Part shown: piece after piece, positions 53,339 to 62,569 of the stretch
How the letters are laid out: each line of letters starts with the position of its first letter
Numbering within the stretch: the stretch's first letter is position 1
Origin: Maritalea porphyrae
Lineage (GTDB): Bacteria > Pseudomonadota > Alphaproteobacteria > Rhizobiales > Devosiaceae
NCBI RefSeq assembly: GCF_030159895.1
Contig: NZ_BSNI01000002.1
Span: 560,039 to 624,038, forward strand
Length of the DNA: 64,000 nt
Direction of reading: 5' to 3'
Program-made: the position numbers and the translations under genes
The notes under the pieces: model-generated
The model's input: only the letters and a program-made list of their open reading frames with translations
Databases searched by the model: none
What the model was told of the DNA's origin: nothing

Positions 53339-54235
53339 ATGCGAAACAATTGGGATGATTTTCGGTTTTTTCTCGCCGTGGCACGCCACGGGACCTTGTC
53401 GCGAGCGGGTAGCTATTTGGGCGTCGACCATGCAACTGTGGGCCGCCGGATCACGGCATTAGAGGAAGGGCTTGGTGTACCCCTGTTCCATCGTTCGCCA
53501 CAGGGCTATAGCCCAACGGACCAAGGGTACAAAATGTTGCCGCTGGCGGAACAGCTTGAAAGCGACGCGATGCGGGTGTTTGATGAGGTGGCAGGCGCGT
53601 CAACAAGCCTAACCGGTTCAGTGCGTATTGCGACGCATGTGGGTATCGCTTCGTTTCTTCTGGCAGAAAGTGCTGCCGCGCTTTGCAGACTGCATCCTGG
53701 TTTAGAAGTGCAATTGCTGGCCGTGCCGCGTTCATTCTCAATGTCCAAGCGCGAGGCTGATTTGGTGCTTACAGGTACGCGGCCGCAAACGGGACGCGTA
53801 AAAATCAAAAAACTAGCCACTTACCCGCTCCACATTTACGGCGAACGCAATTATGTGGCGCGCAATCAGCCAATCAAGCACAAGAAAGATCTCTCCAAAT
53901 TGCGCGGCATTGGCTATGTTCCCGATATGATTTTTGATAAAGAACTCGACTATATCCCAAGCGTTGACCCAAGCTTAAAAGCCCACCTCACCTCAACCAG
54001 CCTTCACGTGCAATTGCAGATGGCATTGGCAGGCGCAGGGGTGTGCATCTTGCCCGATTATATCGCTCGAAACTATGACACCTTGGTGCCTGTACTTGAT
54101 GATGCGATCGAGCTTGAACGAGAGCTTTGGCTCACAGTGCCAGAAGATTTTGCGCACCTGACGCGCATCCGAACAATTGTTGATTTCATTAGCGAGGACG
54201 TTGTGTCACGCATTAAATCAACCAACAAAATATGA
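53339..54235 (+). CDS. LysR-family transcriptional regulator
   Basis: 298 residues. N-terminal winged HTH: WDDFRFFLAVARHGTLSRAG, VDHATVGRRITALEEGLGVP, LFHRSPQGYSPTDQG; C-terminal LysR substrate-binding domain. Divergent from mmsA across 165 bases with two inverted repeats, so it is the likely regulator of the valine-branch operon. A TTG two codons upstream (53333) is an alternative start; neither has a good ribosome-binding site. It ends 7 bases before the MaoC gene. Confidence 0.9.
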   Translation: MRNNWDDFRFFLAVARHGTLSRAGSYLGVDHATVGRRITALEEGLGVPLFHRSPQGYSPTDQGYKMLPLAEQLESDAMRVFDEVAGASTSLTGSVRIATHVGIASFLLAESAAALCRLHPGLEVQLLAVPRSFSMSKREADLVLTGTRPQTGRVKIKKLATYPLHIYGERNYVARNQPIKHKKDLSKLRGIGYVPDMIFDKELDYIPSVDPSLKAHLTSTSLHVQLQMALAGAGVCILPDYIARNYDTLVPVLDDAIELERELWLTVPEDFAHLTRIRTIVDFISEDVVSRIKSTNKI

Positions 54236-54242
54236 GCATGAC

Positions 54243-54692
54243 ATGACCAAGACACGTTACTTCGAAGACATTCAAATTGGCGAGAAGATTAGGACAAGCA
54301 CTTTCGATCTAACCGCGGAAAAAGTGCATGAATTCGCATCCGAATACGATCCGCAATTTATCCATGTGGACGAGGACGCTGCAAAAGAGGGGCCCTTTGG
54401 CACCATCATCGCTTCGGGTTGGCAGACCTTGTCAGCATCTATGCGCTTAATGGCGCTTGAAAAACCCTTCGGCAGTAATCCGCTTATCGGTATGCGCATT
54501 GACGAACTCAAGTTTGCAAAACCCGTGTATCCAAACACCACAATCTATGTGGATGCAGAAGTGATAAGCCTAAAAAAATCGACGAACGGCGAGCGCGGAT
54601 ATGTCGGGATACGGCTGGAAACGAAAAACAAGGCGAATGATGAAATTGTCGCTTCGCAAGTTTGGACAGCGCTAGTGCCGTGTAACCCCTAA
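54243..54692 (+). CDS. MaoC-like hot-dog-fold dehydratase
   Basis: 149 residues, MaoC/(R)-hydratase fold. KTRYFEDIQIGEKIRTSTFD opens the domain, and the hydratase-2-type motif is seen as FASEYDPQFIHVDEDAA (Asp and His) followed by FGTIIASGWQTLS. Likely acts on an acyl-CoA. It lies directly after the LysR gene and may be co-transcribed with it. Its stop TAA abuts the stop of the convergent next gene with no spacing. Substrate unknown. Confidence 0.88.
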   Translation: MTKTRYFEDIQIGEKIRTSTFDLTAEKVHEFASEYDPQFIHVDEDAAKEGPFGTIIASGWQTLSASMRLMALEKPFGSNPLIGMRIDELKFAKPVYPNTTIYVDAEVISLKKSTNGERGYVGIRLETKNKANDEIVASQVWTALVPCNP

Positions 54693-57020
54693 TTATCTTC
54701 CAAACCCCGGCGTCTGCCATGGATGGCCAGGTGGATAAAGCCATTGGCGAGAGTATGGCTGATGTAACAACCCCAATATTCCATTTGGTTTGCAGAAATC
54801 CAACGGCGCCGGACCACCGCCAGCATTAGGCGGAATGGGCATTTGTGCATCGCAAAACGCGCGACATTCAGACAATTTCGGATCAATTTGATCCGGCGTA
54901 CATGCAACGGGCGAATAGCCACTGGTGCCTTGCCAAAAAGCGCGGGCCTTTTGCCGCCAAACGCTAAGCTCTGTGGGCTCTGTCGATAGCGCGGCGGCTT
55001 CTCTTGCTAGGCGTTCAATGCGCTCGCTCAGAATGGTGCGGCGCTCGAGTTCTATTTCGGAAAGTGGCGCGGCCATTTCACCAGTGTGAATCAAAGGCGG
55101 TTTGGGTTCAAAAAATGGCCCATTGTGTTGGATAATCGCGCCTGTTTCCGTGTTGGTATAGATTTGGATTTTCTTTTCCGACAATCTATCTTCAAGAGCC
55201 TGCAGTTCAACAATCGCGTTTGCCATCATCTCCGCATTGGTTTGCAGTTGCGCCACACGACTCGATGAATTAGCGGGATCATTTTGCTCCAGCACGCGAA
55301 GCACGAGTTTTTGCAAGATATTGGCGTTGCTCGCCGCAGTCGCTTGTACATCGCATCGCGCGTAACAATAGCCCAACGATCGGGTGGGAGCGTAATCGCG
55401 TACGGACCTACATTCGTCACGCCAGAGTGAAACTTGAATTCTGCATTGCTCGGCTTCCTCGTCACCAAGTTTGAAACAGACATCATCTAAGTCAAACTCA
55501 CATACTCCATCTGGATCTCGCATCTGGCCGGTAGCAATTGCTTTTTCTCGCTGTGCGATTAACGCCTCGGGCGACGTATCAAATGGAAGAGTTATCCGGC
55601 CTTCCCCAGCATTGGTGTTGGGCGGGATCGTCTCTAGTGGCAAAACCGGATTGTCTGTCGCCGGAATTGGCAAGCTAGGAATGTGAACACTGCCGCTTTC
55701 TGGACCGGTTTTTGGTGGCACGGGTAGCGGCAATTGCTCAAATGGCAGAGGCTCAATTGGCAGCGGATCGAAAGCGGGTGGCGCGATAGGAAGCGGCAAA
55801 TCGATAGCGCCCTGCTCGACGTTGGGTACCTCAGGTTCATCAATGAACTCTTGGGTGACCTTTGGTTTTTCGCGACATAGCTTTGCGTTGCAGTCGATGA
55901 GTGCATCCATTGCCGCATCTCGTTCAGCACGGGCATCGCGGACCGATTTCTCCAACTCCCGCAATTCTTTGAACTTCGCCGCGCTTCCACCGGGCAACCG
56001 TTGAGCCGCTTGGCTGAGCGCTAAATCTGCGGGCATTAGAAAACGCTCAAGATGTTGGTCAGCTAGTCTCGTCCATCGCAAACATTCGCCATATTCCGTC
56101 AGCTCCATGCCATGAGGGATGTCGATGTCGTTGGAACGAACAAGGTCAATTAGCTGGTCAATTTCTTCGCCAACATGTTGCACCATGTCGGCCGGCAACC
56201 CCACTATTGTCTCAAGCCCGGCCTTAAGCTCTTCGATTTTTCTTGCTCGTGCGCGTACTTCACGAGGCGGAATAATGTTGCCGAAGCCATCAAATACGAT
56301 GATTTCATTTCCATCCTCATCCAGGATTGGACGGTCGGGATCAAGCGAGGGGTCGCCTTCTTCAAACCCAGTGGGCGGCAGAGGCTCTTCTTCATCAAAC
56401 GCTTCTGGGTGATAGTAACTTGAACGATTGTTGGGCAAGCGGGTTGCCGATTTGCACGCACGCTCCTTTCGATCAAGTAGATATTCGTACACCCCATATG
56501 CCTGCGCATATGTTTGCAACGCGTTGTCGTATGCTTGTTTTGTTGGACCAGCCGCAATTGGCTTGATGCCTTCCCAGAGGGCTTGTTCGTTGTCTTGTTT
56601 GAAGAGCGACAGATTTCGGATTGCTAGCGACAAACGAGCGTCTGCCGCATTCATTTTATCATAGAGTTTTTCGCATTCAGGGCATTGCGCAATCAGCACG
56701 GGTGAGGTTGTGTCAGGGTCGAAAATGCTCTTGTCGAGTTGTCGAGCGCAGCGTTTTCGACAGTCCGTTTGTTCTTGAATGAATCGATCTCGGACTATTG
56801 ATATTTCGCGAATCTCACGCGCTAAGATCAAGGGGTCGTTGGTGAAACGAGATGTGCTTTCCCGGCCACCGCCCACGACAAATTTCAGTTTCGCTTGCCG
56901 CTCTGCAATCTGTAAATCCATCGCTTCAATCGCGTTTGAATTGTCCGCGCAAGAGCAAGCAAATGCGCCCAAGGTCGAGCCAACAACAAAACAAAGTGTC
57001 ATAAAGACTAGCCTGACCAT
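54693..57020 (-). CDS. Exported Cys- and Pro-rich protein of unknown function, 775 residues
   Basis: I do not recognise a family. The N-terminus MVRLVFMTLCFVVGSTLGAF is a signal peptide; it runs into ACSCADNSN, so the protein may be a lipoprotein with an atypical lipobox (AFAC) or a secreted Cys-rich protein. After a helical, charged region come C-x3-C (DCRKRCARQ) and C-x2-C (QCPECEKLYD) pairs, then mostly helical Glu/Arg-rich sequence. A Pro-rich stretch (about 440-540) has PLPI/PLPF repeats. The C-terminal part has more paired Cys and ends in Pro- and Trp-rich sequence. GGAGGGGAGC precedes the ATG at 57020. Monocistronic; role unknown, envelope location likely. Confidence 0.8.
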   Translation of the reverse strand: MVRLVFMTLCFVVGSTLGAFACSCADNSNAIEAMDLQIAERQAKLKFVVGGGRESTSRFTNDPLILAREIREISIVRDRFIQEQTDCRKRCARQLDKSIFDPDTTSPVLIAQCPECEKLYDKMNAADARLSLAIRNLSLFKQDNEQALWEGIKPIAAGPTKQAYDNALQTYAQAYGVYEYLLDRKERACKSATRLPNNRSSYYHPEAFDEEEPLPPTGFEEGDPSLDPDRPILDEDGNEIIVFDGFGNIIPPREVRARARKIEELKAGLETIVGLPADMVQHVGEEIDQLIDLVRSNDIDIPHGMELTEYGECLRWTRLADQHLERFLMPADLALSQAAQRLPGGSAAKFKELRELEKSVRDARAERDAAMDALIDCNAKLCREKPKVTQEFIDEPEVPNVEQGAIDLPLPIAPPAFDPLPIEPLPFEQLPLPVPPKTGPESGSVHIPSLPIPATDNPVLPLETIPPNTNAGEGRITLPFDTSPEALIAQREKAIATGQMRDPDGVCEFDLDDVCFKLGDEEAEQCRIQVSLWRDECRSVRDYAPTRSLGYCYARCDVQATAASNANILQKLVLRVLEQNDPANSSSRVAQLQTNAEMMANAIVELQALEDRLSEKKIQIYTNTETGAIIQHNGPFFEPKPPLIHTGEMAAPLSEIELERRTILSERIERLAREAAALSTEPTELSVWRQKARAFWQGTSGYSPVACTPDQIDPKLSECRAFCDAQMPIPPNAGGGPAPLDFCKPNGILGLLHQPYSRQWLYPPGHPWQTPGFGR

Positions 57021-57080
57021 GCTCCCCTCCCACAATAAGAGCCGCACTCAACAGTATATCGCGGCGCAAGAATTGCCAAA

Positions 57081-58268
57081 TCATGCGTTGGCAGCAGTGA
57101 CTTTGTGGCGTTTGCCAGCGTAGATTGCTCTAGGGCGGATCAGTTTCCCTTTCTTTCGTTGTTCAAATATATGCGCCATCCACCCAGCCATCCGACCTAA
57201 GGCAAAAAGACCAAGCCCACTCCCGACCGGCAAGCCGAGATGCTCTTCCACAAGCGCCAATCCAAAGTCCAACGATGGAGTCTTGCCGGTTTTTTCAAAC
57301 ACTGAAGTTTTTAGCGAAATCCAATCCGATGGCGAACCACAGACATCAATTAGAGCGAGTGCTCTGGGATCCCCATTCGGATAAAAGGGGTGCCCAAAGC
57401 CGGGCGGTGTTTGGCCGCTCGCAAGAATGGGTGGTTCTTCGCCGTTCATTTGCGACATTTGGGCGGTCTCTTTCCACTCACGCGCCAAAGTGGTCATGCC
57501 GCCATGTGCATCACCGGTAAGCGTAGTAACACCTGCAAGCAGTGATGCAGGCAAATTTGCCTTTGCAGACGCAGCGACGCGCGCAGCGTAAGCCGATGCA
57601 TTTAATTCATGATCAGCACACAGAATGAGCGCCTGATTCAAAATATCGTCGCCGTGCTTGGCAATGTGCCAGTGCTTCGCCAACAGTTCAGCGATATCGT
57701 AATCCATGTAGTCTTCGACGGTTCCAGCGATCACCATAGCCGATTGGCGCAATAATCGGCGGGCCGTTTGTACGCGGCCTGCAGAGCCCAGTGTCGCGGC
57801 TTCATGGGTCAACATCGCCATCAACCTATTTATCGGAGGCCAGTCTTGATTAATTTGTTGCAAAACGTACCTGTTGACTTCAGGAGGTGGAGCCCGAAAT
57901 GCTTCGCCAAGCAGCAACTCAAAAATCTGTTCGAATTTGAATGACTTTGCCAAATCCACCGCATTTTGACCGCGATAAAAAACTTGCTCGTCTGCAATCT
58001 CGGTGATTGAAGATTTCAGAACCGGCTCTCCCCAGCTGATAGTTGAAGCAGCCACCGCGCTGCGCGAGCGGCCAGTTTTCTTTTTGCACAGCAATTTTTC
58101 AAAATCGTGACGATGATAAAGACTGCGGCGACCATCTTGTGGGTGGGCAATCTTGCGGATTATCCCACGGCTAACATAGGCATACAGCGTGTCTGGAGAT
58201 ATCTGCAATTGCGTGCAGACTTCTTTGGCTTCCATCGAGTAGGGCGAATTGTGCGGGGCATTTTTCAT
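57081..58268 (-). CDS. Citrate synthase homologue with N-terminal HTH domain
   Basis: 395 residues. The first 60 or so form a MerR/excisionase-type winged helix (SMEAKEVCTQLQISPDTLYA, YVSRGIIRKIAHPQDGRRSL), followed by a citrate-synthase fold. Active-site equivalents are visible: His in CADHELNASAYAA, GDAHGGMTT, His in PGFGHPFYPNGDPRA, Asp in SLDFGLALVEEHLG, and the C-terminal LFALGRMAGWMAHIFEQ. Both the catalytic core and a DNA-binding domain seem intact, so it may be an enzyme, a regulator or both. It diverges from a CaiB-family gene with 78 bases between starts. The ATG at 58268 has no good ribosome-binding site, so the start is the least certain part. Confidence 0.85.
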   Translation of the reverse strand: MKNAPHNSPYSMEAKEVCTQLQISPDTLYAYVSRGIIRKIAHPQDGRRSLYHRHDFEKLLCKKKTGRSRSAVAASTISWGEPVLKSSITEIADEQVFYRGQNAVDLAKSFKFEQIFELLLGEAFRAPPPEVNRYVLQQINQDWPPINRLMAMLTHEAATLGSAGRVQTARRLLRQSAMVIAGTVEDYMDYDIAELLAKHWHIAKHGDDILNQALILCADHELNASAYAARVAASAKANLPASLLAGVTTLTGDAHGGMTTLAREWKETAQMSQMNGEEPPILASGQTPPGFGHPFYPNGDPRALALIDVCGSPSDWISLKTSVFEKTGKTPSLDFGLALVEEHLGLPVGSGLGLFALGRMAGWMAHIFEQRKKGKLIRPRAIYAGKRHKVTAANA

Positions 58269-58346
58269 ATTGATTATATTGATCAAGATTGACCGCCGCG
58301 TAAAGGCTTGTTTTGTTGTGTGCAAACTGAACGAAGGAACGAGTTC

Positions 58347-59735
58347 ATGCACTTCACCAAAGAGATATTTGCGAGCCTTGGTCTGAGCGCGCCGCATGAA
58401 GGAGGTGCAGTTAGGATTATAAATCAAGAAAAGTTGCCCAGCTTTTTTGCCGTTTCAGAATTGGCAGCCAGTTCATTTCTCGCGTTTGGCGAGGCGTTAA
58501 AGGCACTTCTGGTATCGCACAAGTTGGCGATGCCCCCCACATTGGAAGTTGACCAGCGTCTCGCTTCACTTTGGTTTGGTACAAGCCTAAACCTTGTGGA
58601 GGGTTCTCAACCTAATCCATGGGATGCAATTGCAGGAGATTATCAATGTGCCGACGGATGGATCAGGCTACATACCAACGCGTCGCATCACAAAACAGCG
58701 GCGCTCAATGTGCTTGGTGTTCCGCAGAACCGTGAATTGGTTGCAAGGGCAGTCAAAAAATGGGACGCGCGAGCGCTCGAAAGTGCCATTGTGGATGCTG
58801 GGGGATGTGCGGCGCAAATGCGATCTCTGCGCGATTGGCAAGAACACCCCCAGGGCAGGGCCGTTGCCGCCGAACCCTTAGTTGATTTTAAGGTTTCGCA
58901 GTTTGAGGGCAATTGCCCGTTTTCAATCCAAAACAAGAAAGCACCGCTCGAAGGTTTGCGTGTTTTGGACATAACACGCGTCATTGCCGGTCCGGTGACC
59001 ACGCGCATACTTGCAGGATATGGCGCAACAGTTCTTCGTATTGATCCTGAGGATTGGGAAGAGCCTGGCCTTTATGAAGACCTCACCATCGGGAAAAACT
59101 GTGCGCACCTTGATCTCAAGTCGAACTCCGGTCGAAAACAGTTCGAACAATTGCTGAAAGACGCGCATGTATTGGTGCATGGCTTGCGTGCCGACGCGCT
59201 GGAGAAACTGGGATATTCGCGTGATCAGTTACACGCCATCAATCCAAACCTTGTGGATGTCGCACACAATGCTTACGGCTGGACAGGTCCGTGGAAAAAC
59301 CGACGTGGTTTTGACAGCCTCGTGCAAATGAGCGCTGGCATCGCTGATTTTGGGATGAAGTCATCAGACGCAAAAGTGCCCGTGCCACTACCTGTGCAAG
59401 CGCTTGATCATGCAACGGGCTATTTGATGGCCGCGGCAACGCTGGCTGCCCTCAAGCGACAAAAACATGACGGCGGTGCCATTTCAGCGCGCACGTCTTT
59501 GGCGCGCGTCGCGCACTTGTTAGCGCAATCAGCATCACCGCAAAAACAGGGCGCCACAATTGCGGCTGATGAGCATGACTTCTCCAAGGCGATCGAGATG
59601 ACCCATTGCGGTCCAGCAAAGCGCCTTCATTCCCCAATCAATTTGAATGGAATTGAACAAAGCTGGAAAAGTGAAGCTGGGCCGCTCCGTTCTGCGCCCG
59701 CAATGTGGCCGACCAACGAATCGGACATCACCTAA
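58347..59735 (+). CDS. CaiB/BaiF CoA-transferase family protein, permuted domain order
   Basis: 462 residues. The segment that opens normal CaiB proteins, PLEGLRVLDITRVIAGPVTT with GATVLRIDPEDW, occurs only near residue 200. Before it lies sequence that normally comes later: AGDYQCADGWIRLHTNASHH (near 100) and SLRDWQEHPQGRAVAAEPLV. It looks circularly permuted, or like a tandem pair whose first copy lost its N-terminus. The position of the acyl-accepting Asp of formyl-CoA transferase reads ISARTSLARVAHLL, with no Asp. A transferase activity is therefore unproven. AAGGAA precedes the ATG at 58347. Divergent from the HTH-citrate synthase gene. Confidence 0.82.
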   Translation: MHFTKEIFASLGLSAPHEGGAVRIINQEKLPSFFAVSELAASSFLAFGEALKALLVSHKLAMPPTLEVDQRLASLWFGTSLNLVEGSQPNPWDAIAGDYQCADGWIRLHTNASHHKTAALNVLGVPQNRELVARAVKKWDARALESAIVDAGGCAAQMRSLRDWQEHPQGRAVAAEPLVDFKVSQFEGNCPFSIQNKKAPLEGLRVLDITRVIAGPVTTRILAGYGATVLRIDPEDWEEPGLYEDLTIGKNCAHLDLKSNSGRKQFEQLLKDAHVLVHGLRADALEKLGYSRDQLHAINPNLVDVAHNAYGWTGPWKNRRGFDSLVQMSAGIADFGMKSSDAKVPVPLPVQALDHATGYLMAAATLAALKRQKHDGGAISARTSLARVAHLLAQSASPQKQGATIAADEHDFSKAIEMTHCGPAKRLHSPINLNGIEQSWKSEAGPLRSAPAMWPTNESDIT

Positions 59736-59880
59736 ATCGTTCCGTTTGTAAGGGCGGTACAGTTTATTGCGTTGCGCGTCACTTCTTCGCAAGCGTGGCC
59801 TTGCTCAAGAAGCTGCAATTTGAAATGATCCGCAGCAAAGCCAAATGGCATTTCATCTCGGGTCATAAAGGAGAACGCGC

Positions 59881-60750
59881 ATGAGCAAAATCGCTTGGAT
59901 TGGTTTAGGGGTCATGGGCGGGCCGATGGCAGGTCATCTCCAAAAAGCAGGCCACGACGTAACAGTTTACAATCGCACGACCAGTCGCGCTGAAGAATGG
60001 GTTGAGCAATATGGTGGCAGCATGGCGCTAACACCTGCTCAAGCCGCAAAAAACTGCGATTTTGTATTCGCTTGTGTCGGCAATGATGACGATCTGCGTG
60101 CTGTAACGATTGGTGAAAATGGCGCGTTTGGCTCTATGAAAGACGGCGCTATTTTTGTTGATCACACAACTGCGAGCGCGGCAGTTGCACGTGAGCTTTA
60201 TGCCGATGCGCAATCGCGCGGTTTTGGTTTTATTGATGCGCCAGTCTCGGGTGGTCAAGCGGGTGCCGAAAACGGTGTGCTTACTGTGATGTGTGGTGGG
60301 GACGAAGAGGTCTTCGAAAAAGCCGTCCCCATCATCGATATCTTTGCACGGTCTTGCAAGTTGTTAGGTGATCCTGGCGCCGGGCAACTGACAAAAATGG
60401 TCAACCAGATTTGCATTGCCGGTGTCGTCCAAGGGTTGGCAGAAGGTATGAATTTTGCCCAGCGTGCTGGCCTTGATGGTGATGCTGTGTTGGACGTGAT
60501 TTCAAAAGGTGCCGCAGGGTCGTGGCAGATGGAAAATCGCGGATCGACAATGCTCAAAGATGAATTTGATTTTGGATTTGCAGTCGATTGGATGCGTAAA
60601 GATTTGGGCATGTGTCTTGCAGAAGCGGACCGTAATGGCGCGTCCTTGCCACTTACTGCGTTGGTTGATCAGTTCTATAAAGAGATTCAAGCCATGGGCG
60701 GAAACCGCTGGGACACGTCAAGCCTTATGCGCAGGCTTACACGCGACTAG
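59881..60750 (+). CDS. NAD(P)-dependent beta-hydroxyacid dehydrogenase
   Basis: 289 residues in the 3-hydroxyisobutyrate / 2-hydroxy-3-oxopropionate (tartronate semialdehyde) reductase family. WIGLGVMGGPMAGHLQKAGH is the Rossmann loop; VYNRTTSRAEE with Arg-Thr after the second strand suggests NADP. The substrate motif is FIDAPVSGGQAGAENG and the catalytic Lys is in GAGQLTKMVNQICIAG. It is a paralogue of mmsB and, unlike it, lies outside the valine operon. AAAGGAG lies 6 bases before the ATG. The stop is 12 bases from that of the convergent cyclase gene. Confidence 0.9.
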   Translation: MSKIAWIGLGVMGGPMAGHLQKAGHDVTVYNRTTSRAEEWVEQYGGSMALTPAQAAKNCDFVFACVGNDDDLRAVTIGENGAFGSMKDGAIFVDHTTASAAVARELYADAQSRGFGFIDAPVSGGQAGAENGVLTVMCGGDEEVFEKAVPIIDIFARSCKLLGDPGAGQLTKMVNQICIAGVVQGLAEGMNFAQRAGLDGDAVLDVISKGAAGSWQMENRGSTMLKDEFDFGFAVDWMRKDLGMCLAEADRNGASLPLTALVDQFYKEIQAMGGNRWDTSSLMRRLTRD

Positions 60751-60762
60751 TTTTTGCAACAA

Positions 60763-62382
60763 TCAAGCCCAGCCAACAGCGTTGCCTGGGTTTGCAAATG
60801 CCTCCACAAGGTCGCGACCGCTGGTTTTGGCCTGATAGAGCCGAGAATCCGCAACCGCAAACACGTCCAATGTGCTGCGCCCCTCTTCTGAAGTCGCAAC
60901 GCCCGCACTGACGGTTACGACAAGCTCGTCCACGAGCGAGCTCCAGTCCCAACCGCCGATATGTTTGCGAATGCGCTCACAGACGATGCGCGCTCGTTCC
61001 TGGGATGCGCTGGGCAACAAAATTGCAAATTCCTCGCCCCCAATCCGTGTAACCAAATCTTCAGCGCGACAATGCTCTTGCATTATGTCCGCCACATGTC
61101 GAAGAACGTCATCCCCCACAAGGTGAGAAAAATTGTCGTTGATCGCTTTGAAATGATCTAGATCCAAGATGGCGATTGCAAATTTCGCATTTGGATCAGT
61201 TTCAAGTTGCAGAAGCCTTTGGTCGAACGCTCGCCTATTTCCCAAACCGGTCAGTGCATCCTGATGCGCTTCTTTTGTCATTTTCTCAGCATGTACATTT
61301 GCGCGCTGCAATTGGTCACGCATGACTTTGACATTGCTTTTATATTCAGCCATCCGGTCCTGCCAGTATGCGCGCCGAGCTAATGACCGCTTAAACTGGC
61401 ATTGATATTGTTTGTATGCTTTAAGCGCAGCCTCAAAGTCACGATCTGCCTCGTAGGCTTCAGCGACCCTTCGGTGCGCGTTCATCACATTATCCGCGTC
61501 AGGGTTTTCTTTTGCCGCCTCAAGTGCGTCCAACCCAAATTGAATCGCAGCTTTGGTGTTGCCAGAACGGTTTGCAACCTCGCTACACGTGTAAAGGTAG
61601 TGCACCGCACCAACGTCCATTAACCCCTTTGGCAGTTCCTTCACTTTCGCAAGCAATTGTTCGGCAAAGGCAAACTTGCCGCGCACAGCCGCGAATTCGG
61701 CCGCATTGCAAAGACTCACAAAGTGATACCAGCTTTGCTTTGATTCTTCAGCCGCCGCCACGGCCTGTTCCGTCCACATTAGCGCGATATGAAAATGGTC
61801 CTGGTGGGCTTGGGTTTCACCTTGTTCTAGGGCGTGTTCGGCACATCGTGAATGGAGGAAGCCGTGGTGAACGGGCAGCACAACACGTAACGATTCAAAA
61901 TTGTGCTCGTCTTGAATGTCCTGAATTTGCTCAAGCAAATGTGTCGCTTTTTCAAAGTTTGATGCCAGAATAAACACAATTGCTTGCACATCGAACGCGC
62001 GCGCTTTCAACTCTAAGTTTTCCGACCGGTTGGCCCACTTTATTACTTTTGCTGCTTCACCATATGCATCATCTGTTAGGCCAACCTGAAGCAATACGCG
62101 AGCATGGATAAGCTGCGCATAAGCCAGAAGCTCGTCGTTTTGAAATTGGGAAAACAACGCGAGCGCTTCATGGATAGCATCCAATGCCAGCTTGGGTTTG
62201 TGCAGCCAGCGATAGGAACGGGAAACCTCAATGCCGCAACGCGCAATCAACTCCACCTCTCCAAGATCCTTGGAAAGTTGCAATGCTTCAAGATCGCTGC
62301 GCAGTGCCATTTGCGGCTCACCGTCCATATAGTATTGGAAAGCGCGATCTAGTTTTTCTTCAATTTCAACTCGTGTGGTCAT
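60763..62382 (-). CDS. Cytosolic diguanylate cyclase with N-terminal helical-repeat sensor
   Basis: 539 residues, no membrane segment. The N-terminal 350 residues are helical repeats of the TPR type (DRAFQYYMDGEPQMALRSDL, GLDALEAAKENPDADNVMNA). A short coiled coil (DRMAEYKSNVKVMRDQLQRA) leads into a GGDEF domain: DALTGLGNRRAFD, then active site RIGGEEFAILL near 445-455. The inhibitory I-site RxxD is intact (CRAEDLVTR, five residues before GGEEF). It should make cyclic di-GMP with product inhibition, in response to a protein partner or ligand sensed by the repeats. Confidence 0.92.
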   Translation of the reverse strand: MTTRVEIEEKLDRAFQYYMDGEPQMALRSDLEALQLSKDLGEVELIARCGIEVSRSYRWLHKPKLALDAIHEALALFSQFQNDELLAYAQLIHARVLLQVGLTDDAYGEAAKVIKWANRSENLELKARAFDVQAIVFILASNFEKATHLLEQIQDIQDEHNFESLRVVLPVHHGFLHSRCAEHALEQGETQAHQDHFHIALMWTEQAVAAAEESKQSWYHFVSLCNAAEFAAVRGKFAFAEQLLAKVKELPKGLMDVGAVHYLYTCSEVANRSGNTKAAIQFGLDALEAAKENPDADNVMNAHRRVAEAYEADRDFEAALKAYKQYQCQFKRSLARRAYWQDRMAEYKSNVKVMRDQLQRANVHAEKMTKEAHQDALTGLGNRRAFDQRLLQLETDPNAKFAIAILDLDHFKAINDNFSHLVGDDVLRHVADIMQEHCRAEDLVTRIGGEEFAILLPSASQERARIVCERIRKHIGGWDWSSLVDELVVTVSAGVATSEEGRSTLDVFAVADSRLYQAKTSGRDLVEAFANPGNAVGWA

Positions 62383-62569
62383 TCGGCGATAATGCCCATC
62401 ATGTCGGTACTATCGCGAGAGTTTACCCCAACTTAGTTAACCGTATGTCGCCAAGTATTGGCACGCAAATATCAAAGTCGTGCAAAGCAATTTCTATCGT
62501 GCTGAACTTTGTTTGAGATCAATTCTGAGCGCCTTTTGTTTTGCTAGTTTTGTCTAGTTGGTGAGATAG

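Noticed and set aside
54177-54242. Upstream start for the MaoC-domain gene inside the LysR gene
   Set aside because: It would overlap the regulator by about 59 bases; the ATG at 54243 begins the conserved domain.
59736-59880. tRNA or small RNA between the CaiB-like gene and the hydroxyacid dehydrogenase
   Set aside because: No cloverleaf arms or T-loop motif are visible.
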